A stretch of 64,000 nt of DNA from Berkiella sp050247135 (GTDB taxonomy: Bacteria; Pseudomonadota; Gammaproteobacteria; Berkiellales; Berkiellaceae), in NCBI GenBank assembly GCA_050247135.1, contig JBFWUT010000002.1:62001-126000 (forward strand). The letters run 5' to 3'. A program made the position numbers and the translations under genes. Numbering within the stretch: position 1 is the stretch's first letter; every line of letters starts with the position of its first letter. Below are positions 42,776-52,212 of the stretch, in pieces. The notes below the pieces were generated by a model. That model had not been told where the DNA came from and did not search any database. It worked only from the letters and a program-made list of their open reading frames with translations.

Positions 42776-43924
42776 ATGCTTAACCTTCCTCCCATTCCTT
42801 CGCCACCACGTTTTGACAGCATAGCGATCGATAGCATCCGTTCAGGAAACATTCAGCAAGCACTTTTCGCTATCGGTCGTTTAACCGCATCTGACAATAT
42901 TGAAGCCGTCTATCAAGCACTATCCGCACATCATCATCCCGATCTGTGGGCTGCTTTTTTGCAGAACAGAAATATTCAAGATCCGTTATTAAGCATAAAA
43001 AATGCACTATACAAAAATTGTCATAGCTATCAGGAAAATTATTTTGTTGCTAAACATTGGGGTGATGTTGCATGGCAAATTGCAACCATCTCCAGCGTAG
43101 AACCAGGATACGCATTTAGAGACATTTTTGACGATCTATTACAATCCACCGATAAGCGTTTATGGTTTGCATTTATTCACAACCCAGCCATTAGTCTTGC
43201 CTTAAAGAATACGCAATACTATACCCTTGTCGAAAAACTGATAGTCTATGTTAACACTCAGGTCCCCCTCGACACCGACTGGGTGATTTTACTAATGCTT
43301 TATTTGCTCAAGGGTTACCCTTTAAATTATACGGAAAGTTTACTGCAATTCACTCAACATTTTTCGTTGATGTTAGATTATGCTTTGTTGAAAATTTTTC
43401 AACCTCACGATCAACCCCACTCTAAAGAAACGCGCACTGAAATAGTCTATTGGTTGCGTTTTATTATCAAAACATCACTCGCCAATGCTGAAATGAATGT
43501 GCTCACACGCAGCAAAGAGCAATTAAAAGCCGAGCTTCCTGCATTGCTTCAATATCTTGGTTCAAAATTAACCTATGATTTTTTGCAAATTTTTCCTGAA
43601 TGCTTTCCTACTGCGTTAGATCACATTCATGCACAACTCCTAAACAACAAGAATTCAGCTGCTTATCGTGGGAGCGTAAGCTTAATTAAGTTATTGGCTA
43701 CAGATGAAAAATTTTGCCACCTTATCACCACTGACTCAGCGTGTCATGAAGCACTGACTTCAAACCTGCCCCCCCCTGTGACTCCCGTGCGAAGGGAATC
43801 GCATCGGCCGTTTGTACCTGCCTTTGTTACTTATCAGCAGCAAACATCAACGACTTCAACCATCGTTGATGCTTTTGCAGAAGTGGTTGATGAACCTGCC
43901 GATGCAGCCCAGCTTACATTTTAA
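42776..43924 (+). CDS. Hypothetical helical protein (effector-like)
   Basis: 382 residues. The N-terminal segment FDSIAIDSIRSGNIQQALFAIGRL resembles the start of the 117-residue protein at 49079. The body is helical and rich in Leu, Tyr and His, perhaps a repeat solenoid. The C-terminus is Pro/Thr-rich (PPPVTPVRRESHRPFVPAF). The start is the ATG at 42776, next to a good -10 box; the frame extends 27 codons upstream into the promoter. It converges on the patatin gene with an 11-base overlap. Function unknown. Confidence 0.72.
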   Translation: MLNLPPIPSPPRFDSIAIDSIRSGNIQQALFAIGRLTASDNIEAVYQALSAHHHPDLWAAFLQNRNIQDPLLSIKNALYKNCHSYQENYFVAKHWGDVAWQIATISSVEPGYAFRDIFDDLLQSTDKRLWFAFIHNPAISLALKNTQYYTLVEKLIVYVNTQVPLDTDWVILLMLYLLKGYPLNYTESLLQFTQHFSLMLDYALLKIFQPHDQPHSKETRTEIVYWLRFIIKTSLANAEMNVLTRSKEQLKAELPALLQYLGSKLTYDFLQIFPECFPTALDHIHAQLLNNKNSAAYRGSVSLIKLLATDEKFCHLITTDSACHEALTSNLPPPVTPVRRESHRPFVPAFVTYQQQTSTTSTIVDAFAEVVDEPADAAQLTF

Positions 43925-45104
43925 GGACTCTGGACGCATTTAAAGAATTGGCAATTTGATCAAGCACTTTAACTGCAACTGGGTTTTTATGAGGAACCAC
44001 TTTACCTAGCGGCTCTTGCATCCGTTCTCGCATAGGTGTAATGGGGCGCGGAGGTGCCTTTTTGCCAATTGGAGGACTCGTTACTTCTTTGAATTCGGTG
44101 ATTGTCGTAGGGAATCCATATTCTTCTAATTGTTGCAGTATTTTTGGATCATACTTCCCAACCGTTAATTCAGGATGGTTTTGATGGAAGTAACACATTA
44201 CGCTGTATTGCCCTGATTCAAAAAGAGCGTCCTTTTGTGCTTGCGTTAGATCAAAATCTAAGGTTCCGACTTCTAAAGTGGTAGCAAAAATAGTATGACT
44301 CTTATAGGGACTCGAAAAGAAATTATAATCTTGTGCATTGGTAGCAGCACCAAATTGAGCAGCCAGCGATTGAAATATGTTTTTGGGTCGCTTACGGGGT
44401 GGCTTAATACCTTTTTCATAATAATTAATTTCATTTTGATGATCTAAACGAATGCTCAGTGTCTGAGGATTGTATTCCCCAGGATTTTTTTCAAATACTT
44501 CGGAAGGGCAATTTCGTTGCGTGCCCCCATCAAAAAATAAAGTGTCTTTGATTTCAAAAGGCGTAAAAAAGATGGGGAACTTCATTGAAGCAAAGATGGC
44601 ATCCGCAATAGGCACTTCGGCATGTTCGCCTAAATGAGAAAATGTCTCATTATAACCAGTCTCAAGGTTACAAGCCTCAACAAATATATCTTTAAATTTG
44701 AGCTTTGGATTTTTTTCTTTTAGTGCATGCCATTGTCTAAAGGTTGTATTAGGATCACCCTCAACACCATCAATCGTCGTCGCTTCTTTAATCAGTTCTT
44801 TAAACCAGGTGTAGAATGCTTTACCCTTGAAAGCACCAAATTTATTGTCAATATTGAAGGGCACTTTTGCTTTATCAATAATATTACCCATTGCCATGGT
44901 TTCAAAATCCATTTTTGAATAAATATCTTGGATTTTTTTAACAGGCCAGCCAGTGGCTAGCAATAATGCGGCAATGGCACCCACCGAGGCACCGGCAATG
45001 CAATCAATATTGGCTAATACCCCAAGTCTTTCCAGCTCAACTGCAGCCCCCATGTAAATGTGTCCTTTCGTGCCGCCACCTTCCAATGCTAAATTTTTAT
45101 ACAT
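43914..45104 (-). CDS. Patatin-like phospholipase 1
   Basis: 396 residues. The patatin catalytic elements are the oxyanion loop GGGTKG (residues 9-14), the nucleophile elbow GASVG (Ser40) and the acidic partner DGG (Asp192). Such enzymes cleave acyl chains from membrane lipids; several Legionella and Pseudomonas members (VipD, ExoU) act in host cells. The ATG at 45104 has AAGGG seven bases upstream. No signal peptide is present. The C-terminal ~60 residues are Pro-rich with PPRPITPMRERM, similar in style to neighbouring effector-like genes. Confidence 0.88.
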   Translation of the reverse strand: MYKNLALEGGGTKGHIYMGAAVELERLGVLANIDCIAGASVGAIAALLLATGWPVKKIQDIYSKMDFETMAMGNIIDKAKVPFNIDNKFGAFKGKAFYTWFKELIKEATTIDGVEGDPNTTFRQWHALKEKNPKLKFKDIFVEACNLETGYNETFSHLGEHAEVPIADAIFASMKFPIFFTPFEIKDTLFFDGGTQRNCPSEVFEKNPGEYNPQTLSIRLDHQNEINYYEKGIKPPRKRPKNIFQSLAAQFGAATNAQDYNFFSSPYKSHTIFATTLEVGTLDFDLTQAQKDALFESGQYSVMCYFHQNHPELTVGKYDPKILQQLEEYGFPTTITEFKEVTSPPIGKKAPPRPITPMRERMQEPLGKVVPHKNPVAVKVLDQIANSLNASRVLKM

Positions 45105-45315
45105 GTCTTTTCCCTTGACCCATGACCAAACTTGCTCAAGTATAGTGAGGCATTTGAGCATTATCATCTGGTTAAACATTCAGAAGTGAAAATCTTTAGC
45201 GCAACAAGCTTAGGGCCAATAAATCTCCGTAGACAAGTGAGGATAAACGATTTAAAAATTGAATCTTTCACTCTCAGAAACACTCCTATAGATAATATAA
45301 ATAGGAGTAAACCCA

Positions 45316-45642
45316 ATGAAAGCATACATACAATCCGTCAGTACTGTTCTAATCTTGCTACTCTCAGGTTCAGCCTTTTCAGAGGGAGTGACAAGTGGCC
45401 TACCTAGTGAAAGTGGTTCGGCAGCTAGTTCTAGCGGAAGCGTTTCCAGTGGTGTGGGAGCAGCATCCTCTGATGTGGGTTCTGTCAGTGACAAAAGCAA
45501 AGATGAAGCTAGCGCATCTACGGATGCGAGTTCTGCGCTAACTTCGCCCGCTGATAATCCCAATACGCTAGGCGAATCTCCAACAGATTCTAATAATCCC
45601 AAAAATCCCAATAACCTCGATAATAGAGCACCCAGCGAATAG
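45316..45642 (+). CDS. Small secreted Ser-rich low-complexity protein
   Basis: 108 residues. A signal peptide (~1-22, ending AFS) precedes a mature region almost wholly Ser, Ala, Gly, Asp, Pro and Asn. AGGAG lies upstream. There are no globular motifs; it may be a surface, matrix or disordered exported protein. It is 14 bases from the Ku gene and in the same orientation, so it could share its transcript. Confidence 0.6.
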   Translation: MKAYIQSVSTVLILLLSGSAFSEGVTSGLPSESGSAASSSGSVSSGVGAASSDVGSVSDKSKDEASASTDASSALTSPADNPNTLGESPTDSNNPKNPNNLDNRAPSE

Positions 45643-45656
45643 AGGGACTTTATATT

Positions 45657-46586
45657 ATGCCTAATCGAAAAAAGATCACTAAAAAATCTAAAGATAAAAA
45701 ACCTGATAAAATGCGATCAGGTGATGTTCGCTCGATTTGGCGCGGCTATATCACTTTTGGATTAGTGAATATTCCTGTTGTGCTTTACTCAGCTGAAAAG
45801 CCACAACAGGAAATTCATTTTAAACTTCTTGATAAAAAAAACCATGCCGGTATCCGTTATGCCAGAATCAATGAGGAAACAGGCAAAGAAGTACCTTGGC
45901 ATGACATTGTCAAAGGTTATGAATATGAACCGGGTAATTATGCAATATTAAATGCCGATGATCTTAATGAAATTGCCAGAGAGAACCTTAAAGCCATCGA
46001 AATAGAGGATTTTATTGATCTTGATGAATTGGAAACACTCTACTTTGAAAAACCCTATTATCTTCTACCTGATAAGCGGGGGGATAAAGGCTATGTACTA
46101 CTAAGAGAAACATTAAAAAACACCAACAAAGTGGGGATCGCTCGCGTGATGGTGCGCTCACATCAATATCTTGCCGCCGTGATGGCTCTAGACAATGCCA
46201 TTATTATCAATACAATGCGATATCCTCAAGAGATCAAACAACCTTCAGAGCTAAATGTACCCGATGATGCTATCTCAAATTATAAAATTAGTAAAAAGGA
46301 ATTTGATATCGCCAAGCAATTAGTCGAAACCATGACCGTTAAATGGGATCCAAAACGCTATTCCAATGAATATCGAGAAGATCTCTTAAAACTTATCGAT
46401 GAAAAAATTGCCTCTGGCGGCAAAAAGGCCGTTAAGCATATTGAAGAGACCGATATAAAACAAACCAATGTGGTCGATTTCATGGAATTGCTCAAAAAAA
46501 GCGTTAAGTCTCGTCAATCGCCTAAAGCAGACAAACCTAAAAAAGGCAAAGGCAAGTCAACATCACCTAAATCTAAAAAGCATTGA
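45657..46586 (+). CDS. ku: Ku-family DNA-end-binding protein
   Basis: 309 residues. A basic N-terminal extension precedes the bacterial Ku core, recognised by SIWRGYITFGLVNIPVVLYSA, YARINEETGKEVPW and FEKPYYLLPDKRGDKGYVLLRE. The C-terminus is Lys-rich, as in Ku proteins that bind DNA ends and recruit LigD. GAGGGA precedes the ATG. It is followed by ligD 8 bases after its stop. Together these form a two-gene non-homologous end-joining operon. Confidence 0.95.
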   Translation: MPNRKKITKKSKDKKPDKMRSGDVRSIWRGYITFGLVNIPVVLYSAEKPQQEIHFKLLDKKNHAGIRYARINEETGKEVPWHDIVKGYEYEPGNYAILNADDLNEIARENLKAIEIEDFIDLDELETLYFEKPYYLLPDKRGDKGYVLLRETLKNTNKVGIARVMVRSHQYLAAVMALDNAIIINTMRYPQEIKQPSELNVPDDAISNYKISKKEFDIAKQLVETMTVKWDPKRYSNEYREDLLKLIDEKIASGGKKAVKHIEETDIKQTNVVDFMELLKKSVKSRQSPKADKPKKGKGKSTSPKSKKH

Positions 46587-46594
46587 GTCTTATT

Positions 46595-49021
46595 ATGGGA
46601 TCGCTTCATCAATATCAGCAAAAACGCAATTTTAAGCAAACTCATGAGCCAAAAGGCAAGAAGCAAGATAAATCAAATCATCATTTTGTTGTGCAGATGC
46701 ATGCTGCACGTCACCTTCATTATGATTTCAGACTTGAACAAAATGGTGTCTTAAAAAGTTGGGCAGTTCCCAAGGGGCCTTCGCTTGATCCCTCCGTTAA
46801 ACGTTTGGCCGTGCAAGTTGAAGATCATCCTGTCGAATATAAAGATTTTGAAGGCGTCATTCCACAAGGAGAATATGGTGGAGGCACAGTGATGATTTGG
46901 GATCAAGGAACCTGGGGTAAAATTGACGATGGTAAAGACCTCGAAACTGGGGCAATCACCTTTTCTCTTAAAGGCGAAAAACTGAAAGGGAAATGGAAAC
47001 TGATACAAATAAAAACTGATCCTAAAAATTGGTTACTGATAAAAGCTAAAGATGATGAAGCTTGCCCTCAAGATAAATATGACATTGTTGAGGAAGAACC
47101 TTTCAGCGTGGTATCTGGCAGAACACTCACTGAAATCAAAGATGAAGAAAATGCTCTATGGCATGAAAAGAACAGTAAACCAAGAAAATATAATTTACCT
47201 AAATCGATTAAAAATGCTGTACCAAAGCGTCAACTGCCTAAGAAGTTCCCACCTCAGTTGGCTACTTTAGTGGAAAATCCTCCTAAAGGAGATGACTGGC
47301 TACATGAAATGAAATTTGATGGTTATAGACTCATTAGCGTAATTAATGATGAAGTTAAACTAATAACACGTGGTCAACAAGATTGGACTGATAAATTTAC
47401 TCAGCTTGCTGTTGCAATAGAGAAACTTAGATTGAATGACACCGTGTTAGATGGAGAGTTAGTGGCTCTTGATGAAAAAGGATTACCTAATTTTCAGCTT
47501 CTGCAAAAGGCTATCAAAGATAATTCCACGAATAAACTGGTTTATTACGTTTTTGATGTTATTTATTATCAGGGATATGATTTGTCGTCACTTCAACTTC
47601 AGCAGCGCAAAGCCATTTTAGAGAAAATCCTGCCTCATAACCACCCTCTTATTCGTTACAGCTCGCATATCAAAGGTCATGGCGAACGGGTGTTTAAAAG
47701 AGCCGCAAAGTTAGGTTTTGAAGGGATTGTTTCTAAAAATAGCCATAGCCACTATTCTCATCAGCGTAACAAAGATTGGCTAAAAACCAAAATTAACCAA
47801 CGTCAGGAATTTGTGGTGGGCGGCTTCACTGCCCCTGAAGGCGAACGAGCTTATCTGGGTGCTCTACTGATTGGATATTATGGTGACAATAACAAATTAC
47901 ACTATTGTGGTCGTGTTGGCACTGGTTTCACTGATGATTCTTTGCATGCGCTTTATACCGCTCTGAAAAACATGACGATCAAAAAAAGCCCTTTTGCCAA
48001 GCCTGTGGATAAAAGTGACAATGTTACCTGGGTAAAACCTAATCTCATCATCGAAGTTGAATTTAAAGAATGGACCGAGGATTATTTATTACGACACCCT
48101 AGTTTCAAAGGTGTGCGTAATGACAAAACGCCCAAACAAGTCTCAATAGAAGAAGTGCATTCATCAGTAAAATTAACTCATCCTGAAAAAATTCTTTATC
48201 CTAAAGATAACATTAGCAAACAACAACTGGCTGATTTTTATCATGTCATTCATGAATGGATTTTGCCTCACATTATAAACAGGCCCATTAGTCTGTTGCG
48301 CTGCCCCAATGGCATTGATGACGCTTGTTTTTATCAAAAACATTTATCTAGCAAAGACCTAATAGATAATCTGAAAACTATCATTGTGCAAGAAAAGCAT
48401 AAAAAGGAACCTTATATCTATCTTGAAAATATGGATGGACTTATTCAGTTAGTACAAATGGGAACTTTAGAAATCCATCCATGGTCATCTAGCATCGTCA
48501 ATATTGAACGCCCTAATTATGTTACTTTTGATCTTGATCCTGCTGATGACATTGCCTGGAAAGAAGTGGTGAAAGCTGCCTTTCAAATCAAGGATGAATT
48601 AGAAAATTTGGACTTAAGATCTTTTGTTAAAACCACGGGGGGCAAAGGATTACATATTGTTGCTCCGATTGCACCCCGCTACAGTTGGGAGGAAGTTTCT
48701 CATTTTGCTAGAACTTTTGCTCAATTTGTTACTCTGAAATATCCTGATAAATACATCGACACGATGAGTAAAGTGAAAAGAAAGGGTAAGATATTTGTCG
48801 ATTATCTAAGAAACCAGCGAGGTGCTACCGCAATAGCCGCTTATTCGACTCGCGCTAGAACAGGCGCCCCTGTATCCACTCCACTTTCTTGGCAAGAGCT
48901 TTCTCCTAAAATGCATTCTGATCAATTCACTTTACATAATTTGCCAAAGCGTTTACATTCACTCTCCCAGGATCCTTGGGAAGATTACTTTAGACTTAAG
49001 CAAAAAATACCCACTGTATAG
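46595..49021 (+). CDS. ligD: ATP-dependent DNA ligase D, PE-LIG-POL
   Basis: 808 residues with three modules in order. The 3'-phosphoesterase domain covers ~30-150 (HFVVQMHAARHLHYDFRLE). The ATP-dependent ligase covers ~205-500 (EMKFDGYRL with catalytic Lys240, then LDGELVALD and GFEGIVSK). The primase/polymerase covers ~520-805 (LTHPEKILYP, LLRCPNGID, VTFDLDPAD, KTTGGKGLHIV). All key motifs look intact, so the enzyme is probably active with Ku in end joining. An upstream in-frame TTG overlapping the Ku stop is a possible alternative start. No terminator is visible before the next gene. Confidence 0.95.
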   Translation: MGSLHQYQQKRNFKQTHEPKGKKQDKSNHHFVVQMHAARHLHYDFRLEQNGVLKSWAVPKGPSLDPSVKRLAVQVEDHPVEYKDFEGVIPQGEYGGGTVMIWDQGTWGKIDDGKDLETGAITFSLKGEKLKGKWKLIQIKTDPKNWLLIKAKDDEACPQDKYDIVEEEPFSVVSGRTLTEIKDEENALWHEKNSKPRKYNLPKSIKNAVPKRQLPKKFPPQLATLVENPPKGDDWLHEMKFDGYRLISVINDEVKLITRGQQDWTDKFTQLAVAIEKLRLNDTVLDGELVALDEKGLPNFQLLQKAIKDNSTNKLVYYVFDVIYYQGYDLSSLQLQQRKAILEKILPHNHPLIRYSSHIKGHGERVFKRAAKLGFEGIVSKNSHSHYSHQRNKDWLKTKINQRQEFVVGGFTAPEGERAYLGALLIGYYGDNNKLHYCGRVGTGFTDDSLHALYTALKNMTIKKSPFAKPVDKSDNVTWVKPNLIIEVEFKEWTEDYLLRHPSFKGVRNDKTPKQVSIEEVHSSVKLTHPEKILYPKDNISKQQLADFYHVIHEWILPHIINRPISLLRCPNGIDDACFYQKHLSSKDLIDNLKTIIVQEKHKKEPYIYLENMDGLIQLVQMGTLEIHPWSSSIVNIERPNYVTFDLDPADDIAWKEVVKAAFQIKDELENLDLRSFVKTTGGKGLHIVAPIAPRYSWEEVSHFARTFAQFVTLKYPDKYIDTMSKVKRKGKIFVDYLRNQRGATAIAAYSTRARTGAPVSTPLSWQELSPKMHSDQFTLHNLPKRLHSLSQDPWEDYFRLKQKIPTV

Positions 49022-49078
49022 GAAACCTTAAACTAGTATGCTATAGTTTGGCTTTGCTATTTATTTTTATTGTATATT

Positions 49079-49432
49079 ATGAGCAGTACTGGACCTCAAT
49101 CTCTCACCGATATTTTAATCGAATGTATTAATCAAGGCTTCACCAACGAGGCGCTGTTCGCCATCGAACTCCTCAAGTGCGCTATTGATGATGTCAGTTT
49201 TTCTGATTTAAACAATATCAATACTTTACTTGACGATCCACGACATGCGGCATTACAAAATTCGTTTCTTCCTGTATTTGAAAAAGAAGCGCGCAAACAT
49301 CGTCAACCTCTTGTCCCGCGCCGCTCTCCGCCTTTGCCACCTACGAGAGCTTTGTCAGATTTAGAAAAACTGCAAGCTCAGTGCCAGCAGTCTATTCATA
49401 TTGATTTCAGTCATTATAGAGGCCCTTCTTAG
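49079..49432 (+). CDS. Small hypothetical protein
   Basis: 117 residues. The N-terminus LTDILIECINQGFTNEALFAIELL parallels the 382-residue gene at 42776. The C-terminal half is Pro/Arg-rich (HRQPLVPRRSPPLPP), typical of disordered interaction tails. The ATG at 49079 is preferred; a TTG three codons upstream is possible. No recognised domain. It probably belongs to the same lineage-specific family as its distant neighbour. Confidence 0.6.
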   Translation: MSSTGPQSLTDILIECINQGFTNEALFAIELLKCAIDDVSFSDLNNINTLLDDPRHAALQNSFLPVFEKEARKHRQPLVPRRSPPLPPTRALSDLEKLQAQCQQSIHIDFSHYRGPS

Positions 49433-49556
49433 CACTTCTGATCGAATTTCTAGCCTTGCTTAGTCGTGCATTTTTTGGTATTGCTGTTACTATCCACTTT
49501 AAAAAATATTTAATGTTAAGAAATAGTGGAATAGCTCTTGCCATGGAGGCAACCTC

Positions 49557-50945
49557 ATGTTGACACAATTCCACCCATTCCCCGAGTTGAGTACCGAATT
49601 AAAACTAAGGATAATCGAAGAATTGGTTTCTGATATCGATTTTCCCAAATCATTGCTGTCCTTTAGTTTGACATCACAACATCAGCGTGTGCTTGCTCAT
49701 GATTGGAGCCTTTGGCGTTTAGCCATCGAGCGCTTTTTCCCTGCCGTGCCAACCTATAAAAAAGCCGCTTATCTAAATGATTCGTTTGCTTTGTTTCAAT
49801 CCCTTTTCCGGACGCTTCAACCTCTTTTGGTGGCGCACCACTTAACATTTTCTGATTTCATCAAAGTGGTTATTGAACAACAAGCGATACTTGATGAACG
49901 CCAGCTTGAGGTGATACTCGGCTTATTACTGGCAGCAGGACACCCCCTTTTAAAAGGAACAACGCTCAATCCTACTATTGCTGAACATGCCTTATTATTT
50001 GCCACTGTCTTAGGTAACAGCGAATTAGTGGATACGCTACTGTCAGAGCGTAAATTTCACATCTGTAAAACCGTTGTGTGCCAAGCTTTATTGGATGCCG
50101 CCAGATTAAATCACCCATTTATCTTAGGCTCGCTGTTAACCAACATGAATCATCTGTTAGATGGTACAACCTTACGCAATGCATTAACCTCTGCTGCCTC
50201 AAAAGGCCACACTCGAATTGTTGCCCAATTCTTACAACACCCTTTCTTAAGAGTGGTCTCTTTTACCCTTAAAAAAGTCGTGCATATCGCTATTTTACAT
50301 GGTTACCCTGATATCTTGTCTTTAATTCTGCGTGGCGACGATACTCACCGCTATGCTTGTGACATTCGTACTGGGGCGATAGAAGCCGCGCAAAACGGCT
50401 CCGTTGCTGGCATCGAAAAAGCTTTTCAATTAGCTAGCGCCCAATTTGATGATGTGACCATTCGCAAACTACTTAAGGTAGCAGCTCAGCGAGGTAACCT
50501 TGTTTTAACCCAGTTGTTTGTTGCAACACCCGCCGTGTTGCGTCACCCCAATGCTCTATTAGAATCCTTGCAATTAGCGTTACATGAGGGGCACGAGAGT
50601 ACTGCTTTATTATTGTTACAATCAGGAAGAGCCATATTAAAGCCGTTCGTTAAACGTGAGCTTTATTTAGAAGCCGTAAAAAAAGGCTTTAATTCTTTAA
50701 TTGACGAACTCAACGACCATGGTCATCTCAAAGTCGATGGTTCCTTTTATCAAACAGCTGTTAACCTTGCCAAAATTTATGATAAAGAAGACACTATCGA
50801 ACATTTAACAGCTGCGATGTCGCAATTGACTGTCGAAGAAGTGTCCAGGCCCATTACGCCATCATTTGCAAGACATTCATCGCCCTATCGTTCTCAATCT
50901 CTGGCTGATACTACTCAGGATTGTCGTCGAGGATTCGTCTTATGA
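49557..50945 (+). CDS. F-box-like and ankyrin-like repeat protein
   Basis: 462 residues. Residues ~7-60 (FPELSTELKLRIIEELV ... LLSFSLTSQHQRVL ... WRLAIERFFP) follow the F-box pattern L-P-x-E-L-x-x-x-I-L ... S-x-V-x-x-x-W. Residues ~130-420 contain ankyrin-like repeats (for example ALTSAASKGHTRIVAQFLQ, AVQ/AQRGNLVLTQLF, ALHEGHESTALLLLQ). The C-terminus is Ser/Thr-rich with RPITPSFARHSSPYR. F-box/ankyrin proteins such as Legionella AnkB recruit host ubiquitin ligases, so a translocated effector is the likely role, by analogy. GGAGG precedes the ATG by seven bases. Confidence 0.78.
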   Translation: MLTQFHPFPELSTELKLRIIEELVSDIDFPKSLLSFSLTSQHQRVLAHDWSLWRLAIERFFPAVPTYKKAAYLNDSFALFQSLFRTLQPLLVAHHLTFSDFIKVVIEQQAILDERQLEVILGLLLAAGHPLLKGTTLNPTIAEHALLFATVLGNSELVDTLLSERKFHICKTVVCQALLDAARLNHPFILGSLLTNMNHLLDGTTLRNALTSAASKGHTRIVAQFLQHPFLRVVSFTLKKVVHIAILHGYPDILSLILRGDDTHRYACDIRTGAIEAAQNGSVAGIEKAFQLASAQFDDVTIRKLLKVAAQRGNLVLTQLFVATPAVLRHPNALLESLQLALHEGHESTALLLLQSGRAILKPFVKRELYLEAVKKGFNSLIDELNDHGHLKVDGSFYQTAVNLAKIYDKEDTIEHLTAAMSQLTVEEVSRPITPSFARHSSPYRSQSLADTTQDCRRGFVL

Positions 50946-51673
50946 TTTTGCTCGGGGGTATCTAAAGGCACCATAATAAAAGAGAGTATCATCTCATCAA
51001 TTTCTTTGGCCAAGGCCTGCTTTTCTTTGAGTGCTAGACGTTCATTGTATCGCTGCAAGCTGATAGCACTTCTTTCTTCATTTCTTGCGAGCCGTTCATC
51101 TCTTTCTAACGCTAATTGAATTGGCGTCTTTTGTGAAACATTCTGTAAGTTTTTGCGACATTCAACCACATCTTTGAGTAATTGTAGAGAGAACTCACCA
51201 CACTCATCTGGATTACGTCGCTCTTGTGCACGCTGGGCTAAGAAGTTTCTTCTTTTGCTCTCTGCTGATTCAATTCCTGCTAAGCGGCTTTGTAACATTG
51301 GCGTAAATTGCTCAGAGCTCGTTTCAGGCAACGCATCTTTGATTGCCGCTAATGCATCCGATAAGGCTTGGTGATGGCTACTGGTTGAACTGGGAGAAAC
51401 GGCAACCGATCTGACGGGCGTAGCTGGCGGTGCTTTAGGAGTGACAGCAGGTGGTGGTGGCGGTGGTGGCATGGGTGCAGGTTGATGTTTAACTTCTATC
51501 TTTGGCGATTTTTGTTGTTCGCTCTGATTTTTGATTTGCTTTAACAGTGCAAGGCAGGCTTGCAACAATTCCAAATCTAATTGTTCAACATTACCTTCTG
51601 CAATTTCACGTGCATAGCGAATTAAGGTTTGCGTTAATACCTCTACTTTGCGCTCAGCTCCAGTGATGGCCAT
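50915..51673 (-). CDS. Proline-rich coiled-coil hypothetical protein
   Basis: 252 residues: a helical N-terminal domain (~1-60), a polyproline tract (MPPPPPPPAVTPKAPP, ~68-85), a flexible Ser-rich linker and a charged helical C-terminal half (~100-245). Polyproline stretches bind profilin or SH3/EVH1 domains in eukaryotes; no WH2 motif was seen. It overlaps the tail of the F-box gene convergently by 31 bases. Possibly host-interacting; unproven. Confidence 0.7.
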   Translation of the reverse strand: MAITGAERKVEVLTQTLIRYAREIAEGNVEQLDLELLQACLALLKQIKNQSEQQKSPKIEVKHQPAPMPPPPPPPAVTPKAPPATPVRSVAVSPSSTSSHHQALSDALAAIKDALPETSSEQFTPMLQSRLAGIESAESKRRNFLAQRAQERRNPDECGEFSLQLLKDVVECRKNLQNVSQKTPIQLALERDERLARNEERSAISLQRYNERLALKEKQALAKEIDEMILSFIMVPLDTPEQNHKTNPRRQS

Positions 51674-51787
51674 GCTGTTCCCTTTTTCTTTTTATAGGAG
51701 TGTATCAAAGTAGGTCACACTTACTCTCAATAAGCAATCTGATTATACATTCAGCATAAATTAGCAAGTTATCTTAAATACCCAGTG

Positions 51788-52114
51788 TTAGCGACGGTGC
51801 CCTCTTGCGCCTGTGCCTCTATCACCCCGCCCTTCTAGAGCATTGTCTCGGTTAAAAGCGCCTTCACTCGCATTGCCTGTGCCCGCTTCACCATTGTGAG
51901 GTAAGTAGTTGCGAGCTTCGGAAGGCACAATATGTCTTTGTCCATCACCAGCAGGATAGCCATCAACAGGAACGACTACAGTTCCATCGGTATTACCTTC
52001 AAAATGACCTGGCACATACGTACCATCGGGATTAGTATGGGAAGGGATCCAAGCGCCAGCTGCAAAACCGATTTGCGGGATAACGATAGCCATCATTAAT
52101 AATGCCGCCTTCAT
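51788..52114 (-). CDS. Small secreted Gly-rich protein
   Basis: 108 residues. A signal peptide (~1-19, ending GFA) precedes a disordered Gly/Asn/Asp/Pro-rich mature region (WIPSHTNPDGTYVPGHFEG) and an Arg-rich C-terminus (GRGDRGTGARGHRR). GGAGA lies upstream of the ATG. No catalytic motifs. Probably a periplasmic, surface or matrix protein. Confidence 0.65.
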   Translation of the reverse strand: MKAALLMMAIVIPQIGFAAGAWIPSHTNPDGTYVPGHFEGNTDGTVVVPVDGYPAGDGQRHIVPSEARNYLPHNGEAGTGNASEGAFNRDNALEGRGDRGTGARGHRR

Positions 52115-52212
52115 GGTATATCTCCTTTGAATGAATATAAATCAGATATACGACACTGATGGTTTTTAAAAAGTTCAATTCCCTATATTCACCCCCATTT
52201 TTATACAGCCTG

